NCBI RefSeq assembly: GCF_034424215.1
Contig: NZ_CP139960.1
Location: 1,674,001 to 1,738,000 of the forward strand
Source of the DNA: Niabella yanshanensis
Lineage (GTDB): Bacteria > Bacteroidota > Bacteroidia > Chitinophagales > Chitinophagaceae
DNA length: 64,000 nucleotides
Direction: 5' to 3'
Below are positions 52,860-62,160 of the stretch, piece after piece. A model generated the notes under the pieces. The model had not been told where the DNA came from and did no database searches. It was given only the letters and a program-made list of their open reading frames with translations. The position numbers and the translations under genes were made by a program. Position 1 is the first letter of the stretch; each line of letters opens with the position of its first letter.

Positions 52860-53621
52860 TCATTTTATTTCAATTGCAGCAATTACGGGCAGGTGATCAG
52901 ATAAATCAGTTATGGGTACCTGATGTTGCTTTACACTTACCAGGTTCTTTTTACTCACCAAAATATAATCGATCTTTTTAGTGGCTACGGGTGCAGGATA
53001 GGTCATTATTTGTTTTGGATCCGTTCCTGTAAAATAAGATTCGAGGTATTGTATTTCAGGCGTCCCGGGGGTGGCATTTAAATCCCCGGTTAATATTACA
53101 GGATACCGATCAGTACCCAGGTAATTCACGGCTTCGCGCGCCTGAACCATCCGGGAAGAATCATCCAGGGCGAAATGAGCCGAAGCAAACCTGACCTTTT
53201 TGTTCTTCGGTAACCTGATCACCGCACTGATCATTGCAGTAGACGGCGTCTTGCTTTTCAACAAACTCATTCTTTTATTATCCACCTCTTCAATGGGGTA
53301 ACGCGATAAAATACCCATTCCGTATGCGCCGCCCTGGTAAGCATAATGCCGAACAAAAGCATAGTACATGCCGGTTAATTGCGCCAGTTCTTTCATCTGA
53401 TCTACTCCACTGGTTCTTGTACAAATACTATCCACTTCCTGTAAACCGATGATATCAGCGCGGGATGCTTTGATAAACGCCCCTATTGCTGCTAACTGAT
53501 CTTTTTCATCCTGATCGGCGCCATGATGAATATTGTAACTCATCACAGTAATGTTTTGCGCAGGTAAATCAACGCCATTCAACAGCAGTATAGAAAACAG
53601 CAGATATTTTACAGAATGCAT
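52860..53621 (-). CDS. Endonuclease/exonuclease/phosphatase family protein (exported)
   Basis: 253 aa with a signal peptide (about 1-20, ending DLPAQN). EEP fold motifs: VMSYNIHHG, GLQEVDS (metal-binding Glu), SAHFALDDSS, LTGDLNATPGT and the C-terminal catalytic LSDHLPVIAAI (Asp-His). These enzymes hydrolyse phosphodiesters such as DNA, sphingomyelin or inositol phosphates; the target is undefined. Its start is 4 nt from the stop of the upstream thioesterase gene, so they are co-transcribed. Confidence 0.88.
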   Translation of the reverse strand: MHSVKYLLFSILLLNGVDLPAQNITVMSYNIHHGADQDEKDQLAAIGAFIKASRADIIGLQEVDSICTRTSGVDQMKELAQLTGMYYAFVRHYAYQGGAYGMGILSRYPIEEVDNKRMSLLKSKTPSTAMISAVIRLPKNKKVRFASAHFALDDSSRMVQAREAVNYLGTDRYPVILTGDLNATPGTPEIQYLESYFTGTDPKQIMTYPAPVATKKIDYILVSKKNLVSVKQHQVPITDLSDHLPVIAAIEIK

Positions 53622-53624
53622 ATT

Positions 53625-54065
53625 TTAAGGATTTAGCCATTCAAAATCTTCCGATTTAGGCATTTCATCATAGGTACTCACCACTAATTCAGGCGGAGCA
53701 GCCAGCTTTCGTTTTGCGGTGTCCATCCAGGCGCCATCGAGGTTCATTATGGCAGCTACAGTGTCGCCGTTCTTAACAATGGTATGCCGCATCGAAAAGC
53801 GGCTGAAGTCTTTCCTGGCTTTTGTAAGCTCTACGTTGATAGTAACCTGATCTTCCTGTCTTATTTCCCGCCTGAAAACACATTCCTCCCTGAAAAGAAC
53901 CGGCCCGATCTGTAGCTCATGCATTTTAGTAGTGGAAAGGCCATGTTCCAATAAAAATTCTATCCGGCAATAAGCGCCCCAGTCATAATAAACACTATGA
54001 CGTAAATGCGCATTGGCATCTAAGTCTGACCAGCGTATCTGAACGGGTTTAATAAATCCAGTCAT
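53625..54065 (-). CDS. Acyl-CoA thioesterase (4HBT hotdog fold)
   Basis: 146 aa hotdog protein. Conserved RWSDLDANAHLRHSVYYDWG at residues 11-30 contains the active-site Asp (D14 or D16) of 4-hydroxybenzoyl-CoA/YbgC-type thioesterases; the middle has the ECVFRREIRQEDQVTI strand. No signal peptide, cytosolic. Substrate acyl chain unknown. First gene of a two-gene minus-strand unit with the EEP protein. Confidence 0.88.
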   Translation of the reverse strand: MTGFIKPVQIRWSDLDANAHLRHSVYYDWGAYCRIEFLLEHGLSTTKMHELQIGPVLFREECVFRREIRQEDQVTINVELTKARKDFSRFSMRHTIVKNGDTVAAIMNLDGAWMDTAKRKLAAPPELVVSTYDEMPKSEDFEWLNP

Positions 54066-54221
54066 TGAAAATCAATTTAAACGATAAAAATGGCGTTTAT
54101 CAGTTCCGTAACAATGATACGACTATTTTTGCACCTCCCTGAAAGACCAGAAGATTGAAGGGAAACGCTTCAGGTTAATGAAACCAGGTGTTTATATACG
54201 TAATTAAAAAATGCACGAAGA

Positions 54222-54962
54222 ATGAAACAGATCGCAACCATAGTTCTAACAGGTTTAGTAGCCGTAAGCGCCAACGCCCAAACAAAACCAAAGCCTAAGC
54301 CTTCTCCGGCTCCGGTTAAAAAAACAATAGCAGCGCCGACAGCCACTATTTCATCCACCCCTTTAAAAAACCTGGCAGATTCGGCGAGTTATGCCATCGG
54401 ACAAAACCTTGCTCAATCCATTACCAAAGACCTGAAGAACCTGAACAAACAGGCTTTTATCGAAGCGATCAAAACCGTATTCGATGGCAAAGATGCGAAG
54501 TTTGGGGAAGACGATGTGCGCTCCATTCTAACAGAGTTTTCCCAGCAGGAACAACAAAATGAGCATAAAGAAGTTATTGAAGCAGGAAGAACCTTTTTAG
54601 AAAAAAATAAAACAAATCCGAATATAAAAACCACCGGCAGCGGATTACAATACGAAGTAATTCAGGAAGGCAACGGTATTAAACCTGCTGCTACCGACAC
54701 GGTGGTATGCAACTACAAGGGCACACTGGTAGATGGAACTGAATTTGATAATTCTTATGAACGCGGAGAACCGTTAACCATTAAGGCTTCTAATGTAATT
54801 CCGGGCTGGACCGAAGGATTACAATTAATGAGTAAAGGATCTAAATATAAGTTTTATATTCCCCAGGAGTTGGGCTATGGTCTGCGCCCGGCAGGTCAAA
54901 TACCGCCCGGCAGCGTTTTAATTTTTGAAGTAGAATTACTGGATGTAAAGAAAGAACAATAA
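54222..54962 (+). CDS. FKBP-type peptidyl-prolyl cis-trans isomerase (exported)
   Basis: 246 aa. Signal peptide MKQIATIVLTGLVAVSANAQ, a Pro/Lys/Ala-rich linker (about 21-45), FKBP_N dimerisation helices (about 50-135: ASYAIGQNLAQSI...FGEDDVRSILTEF) and the FKBP_C catalytic domain (about 150-245) with GTLVDGTEFDNSYERGEP, VIPGWTEGLQLM and YGLRPAGQIPPGSVLIFEVELL. A periplasmic folding factor similar to FkpA/Mip. A TATTTTTG box at 54123 lies about 92 nt upstream. Own terminator downstream. Confidence 0.95.
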   Translation: MKQIATIVLTGLVAVSANAQTKPKPKPSPAPVKKTIAAPTATISSTPLKNLADSASYAIGQNLAQSITKDLKNLNKQAFIEAIKTVFDGKDAKFGEDDVRSILTEFSQQEQQNEHKEVIEAGRTFLEKNKTNPNIKTTGSGLQYEVIQEGNGIKPAATDTVVCNYKGTLVDGTEFDNSYERGEPLTIKASNVIPGWTEGLQLMSKGSKYKFYIPQELGYGLRPAGQIPPGSVLIFEVELLDVKKEQ

Positions 54963-54985
54963 GGCGCGTTAATCATGATTTTTTG

Positions 54986-55025
54986 AAGCGGCAACTTATT
55001 CAACCATGTTGCCGCTTTTCTTTTA
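54986..55025 (+). terminator. Terminator of the FKBP gene
   Basis: AAGCGGCAAC, 12-nt loop, GTTGCCGCTT, followed by TTCTTTT; 10-bp stem. Confidence 0.85.
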
Positions 55026-55099
55026 AAATAATTATGAAATAAAATTTGGAAATGAGATTTACTTCATATTAACTTTAGTAAAAATTCATTTCCCCATTT

Positions 55100-55207
55100 A
55101 TGGAAACACACATTTCAATTGATGAGCCTCCCTCGGAAGCTCTTTTTTTTAACCTATACTCATCTTTTTTAGACACGCTAACCGTTACGCACTTACCCGC
55201 ACCTTAG
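55100..55207 (+). other. Possible small reading frame echoing the next gene's start
   Basis: 35-codon frame beginning METHISIDEPPSEALFF. The segment ATTTCAATTGATGAGCCTCC is similar to bases at the start of the deacetylase gene (55301-55345, giving FPVDEPPSRLSF), sharing DEPPS in frame. No ribosome-binding or promoter evidence; listed as an observation rather than a gene. The rest of the 54963-55306 gap holds only the FKBP terminator and A/T-rich sequence. Confidence 0.25.
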
Positions 55208-55306
55208 CTATCCTTACATAACCATTATTGGGCGCATTTTCAGTGCCTTCCTGTATCGTTCACCCAACTTTATATACAATCCCCTATTATCTTAAAACAC
55301 ATTTCA

Positions 55307-56179
55307 ATGAAATCTATTTTCCCTGTCGATGAGCCTCCGTCCAGACTTTCTTTTACTTACTCAACGCTGATGGTATTGCTGTTTATAGCTGCCTGTCAAT
55401 ACAAAAAAGAGACGCACACTACAACCGCTACACCGGTTATTAAAGACTCGGCAATACTATCCAAAGCCGATATTATTTCATGCAGTATTCCGCCGAAGAA
55501 AACATCGAAAAGAAAAAAGATCTACCTCACTTTTGATGATGGTCCTAATAAAGGCACGCGCACCGTACTCGACATTATGAAGGAAGAGCAAATACCCGCT
55601 ACTTTCTTCCTGGTAGGTGAGCATGCTATTGGCAGTACTGAACAAAAAGAATTGATGGACAGCTTAAGAAGCCTGCAAACTATCGAGCTCTGTAATCATA
55701 GCTATTCGCACGCGCATAACAAGTTCGATAAATTCTATATGCAACCTGACTCTGTATTGGCTGACTTTGATAAGGCCCGTGCCGTTCTGCAACTTACTTG
55801 TATGACAGCCCGCACACCCGGACGCAATATATGGCGGATTGATAGTATTAATGGTACCGATATTAAAGCCAGCAAAGCCGCGGCCGACACTTTGCAGAAA
55901 TATGGGTACCAATTGGTGGGATGGGATATGGAATGGCATTTTGAAGCCAAAACCATGCAACTAACCAAAACCGCTAACGAATTAAAAATGCAGATCGATA
56001 GTCTTTTTATGCGCAATAAAGTAAAGCAGGAAAACCACCTGGTACTACTCGCACACGATCAGGCTTATAGAAGTCCCTCCAATATTGAAGAACTGCAAAA
56101 GCTGGTACGCAGTTTAAAGCAGGATGACAATTATGACCTGGAGCTGATCAAAAATTATCCCGGCTTAAGCAAAAACTAG
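55307..56179 (+). CDS. Polysaccharide deacetylase family protein (lipoprotein)
   Basis: 290 aa. The N-terminus has a hydrophobic segment ending LLFIAACQYKK with a lipobox-like Cys at about 31, though a polar MKSIFPVDEPPS prefix precedes it. NodB/CE4 domain (about 68-285): motif 1 YLTFDDGPNKGT (catalytic and metal Asp), motif 2 LCNHSYSHAH (metal His pair), motif 3 ARTPGRNIW (in place of RxPY), and LLAHDQAY near the end. Removes N- or O-acetyl groups from a cell-wall or extracellular polysaccharide; substrate unknown. Confidence 0.88.
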   Translation: MKSIFPVDEPPSRLSFTYSTLMVLLFIAACQYKKETHTTTATPVIKDSAILSKADIISCSIPPKKTSKRKKIYLTFDDGPNKGTRTVLDIMKEEQIPATFFLVGEHAIGSTEQKELMDSLRSLQTIELCNHSYSHAHNKFDKFYMQPDSVLADFDKARAVLQLTCMTARTPGRNIWRIDSINGTDIKASKAAADTLQKYGYQLVGWDMEWHFEAKTMQLTKTANELKMQIDSLFMRNKVKQENHLVLLAHDQAYRSPSNIEELQKLVRSLKQDDNYDLELIKNYPGLSKN

Positions 56180-56264
56180 TGCTGTTGACAAATCATGCCT
56201 GTCGCTCTGAAATATTCCCTGCTTTCTCTTTCGTCAACTCGTAGCAAATAAATACCTTAGCGGC

Positions 56265-57485
56265 ATGCGGTATCCTATATTTCTTTTGCTGACCTTATTA
56301 ATCATCAGCTATGTATCGGCTCAAAATAACAATTCGTTCTATATCATAAGCAGTTCCAAAGTTTATGATATGCCCAGTACAAAAGGTAAAGCTATCGGAG
56401 TATATGCCAGAGGTGGAGTAGCCACAGAACTGAAAAAATTTAACAATGGCTGGAGCGAGATACTGGTAGAGAATGGAGATAAAGCTTATATCCCCTCGCG
56501 GTTCCTGGCTGCAAGCCTTAATGCAAGAGACAACTATGAACCAGACCCGGATGATTTCGTTTTACCGGGTGAAGCTGATGCGGAATACGGAAGCCCCCAT
56601 TTATTTATAACCGCAGCAAGCGTAAAAGCGAGGGCTCTGTTCGCCAAAAATAAGCCCGTGGCTAAAATATATCGTACGAATGAACCTGTTCCGGTAAGTT
56701 ATCTCCCTTATGACTCTAATAGGTTGGTAAAAATAGGTGGCGGTGTATTTGCGGGCGACCGCTCGGCCTGGCTTTTTACACAAAGACGATTCCTGGGACG
56801 TAAACTAAATTTTGAAAAAACAGTAAGTGAGTATAATACACTACCCAAAACAGATACGGCGAAAAGAAAAATGCTGGCCGAAAGAATTTATGAAATGAGC
56901 TGGCGTGATAACAAAAGTAATAATTTACAAGGCATCCGGCTGTTTAGAAATCACCAGAAAGAGACCGGCAATAACCAGCTATATCAACAGCTGGCATTTG
57001 ATGAGTTTTTACTGAAAGCCACACAGGAAGCGGAGCAACAAAAGTCTACAGCTTTTGACGAATCTCCTATAAGGTTCACCATTTCGGGTAAAATGCTGCC
57101 TGCGCATTTTACTGAAAAAGATATATTAGACATTCCGCTTTCCCGGAAGATCATTACCAATGGAACCGGCTACCCCGAGTGCGGCGTTGAAGTAACTAAA
57201 GAGTATGCTTTCGACCATTTTAAAGTATATCATAGTCAAACTGAAACACTCACTTATTTTCCGCAAATCAGGTTTCATCAAAAAGAGATAGCTATCACCA
57301 TTGCCGGATTTGTGATTGACGGAGACACCACAGAAGAAACGTTCCTGAAAAAGCTGGGGAAGTTTGTGACCTACGATTGGCTGGATAAGCCACATGTTTA
57401 CTATATCAGCGGGGACGGCGATGCCCTGGCGCTCACTTTTAAAAACGGGAAGGCTGTGCTTTATGAATATTGGTTTTATTGCTGA
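56265..57485 (+). CDS. SH3 domain exported protein
   Basis: 406 aa. Signal peptide about 1-19 (YVSAQN). A bacterial SH3 domain (about 24-85): FYIISSSKVYDMPSTKGKAIGV...WSEIL...GDKAYIPSRFL. The remainder (90-406) is unrecognised, mixed alpha/beta, with ECGVEVTKEYAFDHF and a C-terminal DGDALALTFKNGKAVLYEYW. Probably periplasmic and cell-wall-associated by virtue of SH3. Lies 85 nt after the deacetylase gene on the same strand. Confidence 0.75.
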   Translation: MRYPIFLLLTLLIISYVSAQNNNSFYIISSSKVYDMPSTKGKAIGVYARGGVATELKKFNNGWSEILVENGDKAYIPSRFLAASLNARDNYEPDPDDFVLPGEADAEYGSPHLFITAASVKARALFAKNKPVAKIYRTNEPVPVSYLPYDSNRLVKIGGGVFAGDRSAWLFTQRRFLGRKLNFEKTVSEYNTLPKTDTAKRKMLAERIYEMSWRDNKSNNLQGIRLFRNHQKETGNNQLYQQLAFDEFLLKATQEAEQQKSTAFDESPIRFTISGKMLPAHFTEKDILDIPLSRKIITNGTGYPECGVEVTKEYAFDHFKVYHSQTETLTYFPQIRFHQKEIAITIAGFVIDGDTTEETFLKKLGKFVTYDWLDKPHVYYISGDGDALALTFKNGKAVLYEYWFYC

Positions 57486-57829
57486 GATAAGCTAATTGTG
57501 CGTGAAGACACGCGCAGAGCTTAAGGTTGCGGCGCCCATCTTTCTAGTTCCCAGACTTCATGGTGATAATCTGCAGTTGCCTGAATGATCATTCACTGGT
57601 ACTCCTTAGATCAAAATTTTAACTAAGTATTTTCCCCGGCGTATTTCTGTCAGTGCCTCTCACCGGTGGTAGGCCTATTTGTTTGCTTACTTCGGTCCAA
57701 AAAAACGCTTTGCAGCATCTTTCGTTCTCCACCTTGCTGATAAAAGTATATATACCAATTTATCGTTTATATGCTTTTATTGTAATAAGTAAAAGTATGC
57801 TATCTTCAGGATCTTAACCGCTACATGAA
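57486..57829. other. Intergenic region, 344 nt
   Basis: No gene is supported. It holds the hairpin GCGTGAAGACACGCGC at 57500-57515 (see the repeat entry), then mixed sequence, and a final A/T-rich part that probably contains the promoter of the S41 peptidase gene. Confidence 0.5.
57500..57515 (+). repeat. GCGTG-NN-GACACGCG hairpin, copy 1
   Basis: GCGTGAAGACACGCGC; the reverse complement of the hairpin at 59323-59342 contains GCGTGCGGACACGCG, identical except for two central bases. The two copies flank the broken S41 gene in opposite orientation. Confidence 0.4.
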
Positions 57830-59277
57830 ATGAAAATCCGATTAATTGCCTTGTTATTGATTTTTTGCAACCTGGCTTTTGGGCAAAAAAAATTTTCTCA
57901 TAAGGAACTGTTTGAAGACTTAGCGTTTTTTGGCAACCTTTTAATTAATAATGATCCGATATCAACTATAGAAGAAAAACAGGCAAGCGCAGCTTCCTTG
58001 GAAAAAGCGCTTAACAGTTTCGATAAGACGAACCTAACTACTGCAGAATTCATTAAATATTTAAGAGGCCTGAAATCTCTCACCAAATACGACATGCATG
58101 CCGGCATATCTTTTACCGACACGATCCCTCCAACAAATTTATTCCCCTTACCCGTAATTGCGATAGACAAAAAATTGTTTGTTAATGCAGAGAATGACCT
58201 GATACCGTTTGGAAGTAACATTCGCAGCATAAATGGTATTAGCACCAGCGAAATTCTATACCAGCTTACCGGAGGTGATACTACAAATACATTCAAATTA
58301 GAGAAGTTGGTGAATGATTTTTTCTACCTGTATTACCTGTTTTTGGGAAATCCTGAGCAGTTTGTTATCGAATACTCTTTAAGTAATGACAATGAATCGA
58401 AAACAATAACTGTTAAAGGAGTTTCGGTATTTGAATACCTGGAAACGGATGCCAGGAAAATATTTCCGTTACATCGCGACTTTGTGTTTACACAGTATTA
58501 TCCGGAGATAAGCACTTATTATTTGAGTCTCAACTCTTTTCTCTGGCCCGCTGTTAATGATACAAAACTAACTACCAATCCTTTCCAACATTTTTTCGAC
58601 AGTTTGTTTATCGACATAAAAAATAAACAGGTGCGCAATCTGATAATTGATCTCAAATACAATCCGGGAGGGGATATAAGCGTACCACCTTTATTGTTTT
58701 CCTATTTCATAGATAGTAGCCTCGCTATAAATGGTACTTTTAAATACCCGGCTTTCATCCCCTTTCAAAACCTGGTTGCCATTAATAATATACCAATTGC
58801 CGATAGTTTAGCCAGGACAACGCTAAATAAGTATCAACACCATAGCATTATTGAGGGCGAATATGCGAAAGGCACCACGGTGCAGAAGCTATTTCCCAGC
58901 CCTAATAAATCAATGGAAATCTATACGTCCTCATAGGTGGGACTACTGCTTCTGCATCAGTAGATTTCACAGCATTAATAAAAGCTTATAACAAAGGAAT
59001 GCTTATCGGGGAAAGTGTTGGCAGCTCCATACACAATACTACTGCAGGCCTCATTCTCACCTATCGGCTACCTCACACCAAATTAGAAATTAATACTCCT
59101 ATTGTAAATTTGGATTTTAGTGGTGAAATCATCAAAAAACTCCCGGAAAAATATATTAGTCCCGACCTAAAATTTCCAATTGAACTCAGGTACAAATACT
59201 TTCTCCAAAAAAAGGATGTCGACCTTGAAGAAACACTCCGGCTTATACGACAAAGACAGTCAGAGGAGAGCAACTGA
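57830..59277 (+). pseudogene. S41 family peptidase, frameshifted
   Basis: Frame 1 (57830-58936, 368 aa) has a signal peptide (to about FGQKK), the S41 N-domain and RNLIIDLKYNPGGD, then ends in a stop after KSMEIYTSS. The other frame, from 58912, continues as NGNLYVLIGGTTASASVDFT and on to 59277, which supplies the segment with the nucleophile Ser (TASAS) and the C-terminus. The two frames join if one A is restored near 58911-58914 (tcAatgg to tcAAatgg), giving about 480 aa, the normal length. One deleted base thus separates the Ser-bearing strand from the rest, so the protein should be inactive unless it is a sequencing error or is rescued by frameshifting. Confidence 0.85.
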
Positions 59278-59322
59278 TTCGCACCGTATCACTTACAGCA
59301 ATGATTTTTCATCACCCGCGTT

Positions 59323-59342
59323 GACGCGTGTCCGCACGCGTC
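59323..59342. repeat. GACGCGTG-TCCG-CACGCGTC hairpin (copy 2 of the GCGTG/CACGC family)
   Basis: Perfect 8-bp stem with a TCCG loop between the S41 pseudogene and the convergent Lrp gene, 6 nt beyond the Lrp stop. No long T-run, so at most a weak terminator. Confidence 0.5.
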
Positions 59343-59348
59343 TTCTAT

Positions 59349-59849
59349 TTACAATAACTGATTCGTCTGCTTCACTACGCCCATCACAAAAGTGCTCTGT
59401 ACATGCCCCACATTCTCTACCTGGCTGAGCTTGTTTACATGAAAATCGTAATAGGTTTCCATATCTTCAGTCAGCACTTTCAGCAAAAAATCAAACTCGC
59501 CTGAGATACTGTAGCACTCCAGCACCTCGTTCATTGCAAGAATGGACTTGATGAATTTGGAGCCGGCAATCTTATTATGTTCTCTTAACGATACATGGCA
59601 AATTACCATCAGCTTTTTGCCCAGCTTTGCAGCATCCAATATAGTGGTGTAGTGAGATATAATACCCGACTGCTCCAGCCGCTTCACGCGCTCGTGTACC
59701 GGCGTGGTGCTTAAATGAACGGCATCGGCTATTTCTTTGACCGTTACCCTCCCATTTTGTTGCAACATCCGGAGTATGTCCAGGTCTTTGCCATCCAATG
59801 TCACCGACAAACCAGTTGGTTTTTCTTTTGCATATTTATTTACCGCCAT
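59349..59849 (-). CDS. Lrp/AsnC family transcriptional regulator
   Basis: 166 aa. N-terminal HTH (about 18-75: LDILRMLQQNGRVTVKEIADAVHLSTTPVHERVKRLE, described in pieces DILRMLQQNGRVTVKEIAD and LSTTPVHERVKRLE) and a C-terminal RAM/ligand domain (about 80-160) with VLECYSISGEFDFLLKV. Divergent from ahcY, with a shared 164-nt region, which suggests it may regulate ahcY or the methionine cycle; the ligand is not known. Confidence 0.9.
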   Translation of the reverse strand: MAVNKYAKEKPTGLSVTLDGKDLDILRMLQQNGRVTVKEIADAVHLSTTPVHERVKRLEQSGIISHYTTILDAAKLGKKLMVICHVSLREHNKIAGSKFIKSILAMNEVLECYSISGEFDFLLKVLTEDMETYYDFHVNKLSQVENVGHVQSTFVMGVVKQTNQLL

Positions 59850-59936
59850 AAAACAGTATTTTATGCTATCAAAGATAATTTATAAATCATTTTATCCTTA
59901 AATATTAATTTTAACCTATTGTTTTATCCTGTGAAC

Positions 59937-59944
59937 TACCTTTG
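59937..59944 (+). promoter_or_regulatory. ahcY -7 promoter box
   Basis: TACCTTTG matches TAnnTTTG, 69 nt before the ahcY ATG. A TTG lies 15 nt upstream rather than 19. Between box and ATG a 6-bp inverted repeat GTTCAT/ATGAAC occurs; no known SAM or SAH riboswitch fold is evident to me. Confidence 0.4.
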
Positions 59945-60013
59945 CATCTCCTGTTCATGAGCCTTTACCGGCAAATATGAACTTTTATTCATCTCAAATT
60001 ATAAACAATATAT

Positions 60014-61342
60014 ATGTCTACAGTTACAAAAACTCAGATTGACTTCGACCTGAAATACAAGGTTGCTGATATTTCACTGGCTGAATGGGGCCGTAAGGAA
60101 ATTCGCCTTGCTGAAGCTGAAATGCCGGGCCTGATGAGCATCCGTAGTGAGTACGCGGCCTCTCAGCCTTTAAAAGGAGCACGTATTGCCGGTTGCCTGC
60201 ACATGACTATTCAAACCGCCGTTTTAATTGAAACGCTGATTGCATTAGGTGCTGAAGTAAAATGGAGCTCCTGCAATATTTTCTCTACACAGGATCATGC
60301 TGCTGCTGCTATCGCCGCTGCAGGTATTGGAGTATTCGCCTGGAAAGGTCAAACACAGGCTGAGGCTGACTGGTGCATTGAACAAACTTTATTTTTCGGC
60401 GCTGCCGACCGCCCCTTAAATATGATTCTTGATGATGGTGGTGATTTGACCAATATGGTATTAGACACTTATCCTGAACTGGTACAGCATGTAAAAGGTA
60501 TCAGTGAAGAAACAACTACAGGCGTTCACCGTTTATATGAGCGCGTTGCAAAAGGCACTTTACCTGTTCCTTCTATCAACGTTAACGACTCTGTTACCAA
60601 ATCTAAGTTCGACAACAAATATGGCTGTAAAGAATCTTTAGTTGATTCCATCCGCCGCGCGACAGATGTGATGCTGGCTGGTAAAATTGCAGTTGTAGGT
60701 GGTTACGGTGATGTAGGTAAGGGCTCTGCAGCTTCTTTGGCTGGTGCCGGTTGCCGTGTTATTGTAACCGAGATCGACCCAATTTGTGCTTTACAGGCTG
60801 CTATGGACGGTTTTGAAGTGAAGAAAATGATTGATGCGGTGAAAGAAGCGGATATCATCGTAACCGCTTCGGGTTGCCGCGACCTGATCACCGGCGAACA
60901 TTTTAAGGCAATGAAAGACAAAGCAATCGTTTGTAATATCGGTCACTTTGATATTGAAATTGATGTTGCCTGGTTAAATGATAACTATGGCAATACCAAA
61001 GACACGATCAAACCACAGGTAGATATTTATAATGTAGATGGCAAAGACATTATCCTGTTGGCTGAAGGTCGCCTGGTAAACCTGGGCTGTGCTACGGGGC
61101 ACCCCAGCTTTGTAATGAGTAACTCCTTCACTAACCAGACTTTGGCTCAAATTGAACTGTGGACTAACCACGACAAGTATGAGAACAATGTATACGTGCT
61201 GCCTAAGCATCTGGATGAAAAGGTTGCCCGTTTACACCTTGCTAAAATTGGTGTAGAGCTGGATATACTAACTGATAAGCAGTCTTCCTATTTAGGTATT
61301 CCTGTAGAAGGACCCTTTAAGCCTGAGTTATACAGATATTAA
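60014..61342 (+). CDS. ahcY: Adenosylhomocysteinase (S-adenosylhomocysteine hydrolase)
   Basis: Hydrolyses SAH to adenosine and homocysteine, relieving product inhibition of methyltransferases. 442 aa. Substrate motifs: [61 protein letters not shown]-binding Rossmann motif [15 protein letters not shown] (about 223-237), GHFDIEID and the conserved C-terminal PFKPELYRY, whose Tyr/Lys region reaches into the neighbouring subunit's NAD site. Lacks the 40-residue insert found in some forms. Divergent from an Lrp-type regulator. Confidence 0.97.
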   Translation: MSTVTKTQIDFDLKYKVADISLAEWGRKEIRLAEAEMPGLMSIRSEYAASQPLKGARIAGCLHMTIQTAVLIETLIALGAEVKWSSCNIFSTQDHAAAAIAAAGIGVFAWKGQTQAEADWCIEQTLFFGAADRPLNMILDDGGDLTNMVLDTYPELVQHVKGISEETTTGVHRLYERVAKGTLPVPSINVNDSVTKSKFDNKYGCKESLVDSIRRATDVMLAGKIAVVGGYGDVGKGSAASLAGAGCRVIVTEIDPICALQAAMDGFEVKKMIDAVKEADIIVTASGCRDLITGEHFKAMKDKAIVCNIGHFDIEIDVAWLNDNYGNTKDTIKPQVDIYNVDGKDIILLAEGRLVNLGCATGHPSFVMSNSFTNQTLAQIELWTNHDKYENNVYVLPKHLDEKVARLHLAKIGVELDILTDKQSSYLGIPVEGPFKPELYRY

Positions 61343-61367
61343 GAAAAGTTTTTTTCATATAGCTTAC

Positions 61368-61396
61368 AAAACCGTCTCAAAAATGAGGCGGTTTTT
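61368..61396 (+). terminator. ahcY terminator
   Basis: AAAACCGTCTCA with TGAGGCGGTTTT and a trailing T-run; 12-bp stem with one U-G pair. Confidence 0.88.
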
Positions 61397-61714
61397 ATTT
61401 TGTTGATAAACTATGATTTGCAAAAAATAGTCAGTAATTTATACATAATCTTTTGTTGAGATTTCAATCCGCTCATCATTTTTAAAGAAAAATTAAACCC
61501 TAGTTATATACCAGTTATCCTTTCGGGGGCCAACTTGCCATTTCAATCACATTAAAATAATATTTAAATTAAATACAATTATATATAATAACACAAGTTG
61601 CTTGTTGTCAATTTATTAAACGACATATTTTTTGTTATTACATTGTTATTCTAATGAAATTTTAATCTGTAACGGGGTAAAAAATGTTGTCTATTTTGTA
61701 CCTTTATAATATAA
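61397..61714. other. A/T-rich intergenic region, 318 nt
   Basis: No reading frame, RNA or repeat is supported. The sequence is strongly A/T-rich and presumably includes the promoter of the following small gene. Confidence 0.5.
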
Positions 61715-62023
61715 ATGAAATTGCGTTATCTATATATCGTTGCTTCTTTCCTTTTATCGGTATTCGTATCGAAAGAGGTGATAGCTGATGTGCGCCTTAT
61801 TCATGATACACAAAAAGAAATCTGTGACAATTGCGAGTCCAGGAGCAGCGAAAAAAGCGCTGAAGAAAGAGGCTTCGAGCAGGAACAGAAATTGCTGGCT
61901 ATCAATCCATCTCTCCCATTGCCAGTAGTAAGCCATCTTTTTGATAAAATAGTCTATAAAGCTCCCTATATACCTGCCATCGAACTTGGTATTCTGACAC
62001 CACCTCCCAAATTTGTTGCTTAG
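61715..62023 (+). CDS. Hypothetical exported protein
   Basis: 102 aa, not recognised. A signal peptide is visible (LRYLYIVASFLLSVFVSKEV to about residue 24). The mature part has a CDNC motif (two Cys separated by two residues), a Ser/Glu-rich stretch and a Pro-rich C-terminal part ending GILTPPPKFVA. No neighbour gives a clear role; the small exported proteins that follow (62161, 62635) have different sequences. Confidence 0.55.
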   Translation: MKLRYLYIVASFLLSVFVSKEVIADVRLIHDTQKEICDNCESRSSEKSAEERGFEQEQKLLAINPSLPLPVVSHLFDKIVYKAPYIPAIELGILTPPPKFVA

Positions 62024-62160
62024 ACTTCTTATCACCCCCAGGTGGTATCTCCGACTTCTGCGGTATATAAGTATACTGCTTCCATCCATTTTTAGAAAAA
62101 TAGTACATCCATAAAAGGGATTAGTACTCTACATATATTAACTACTATAAACCTATAATT

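Noticed and set aside
59930-60013. SAM/SAH riboswitch before ahcY
   Set aside because: Only a 6-bp GTTCAT/ATGAAC repeat is seen; no conserved riboswitch core could be traced, and the leader is only about 65 nt.
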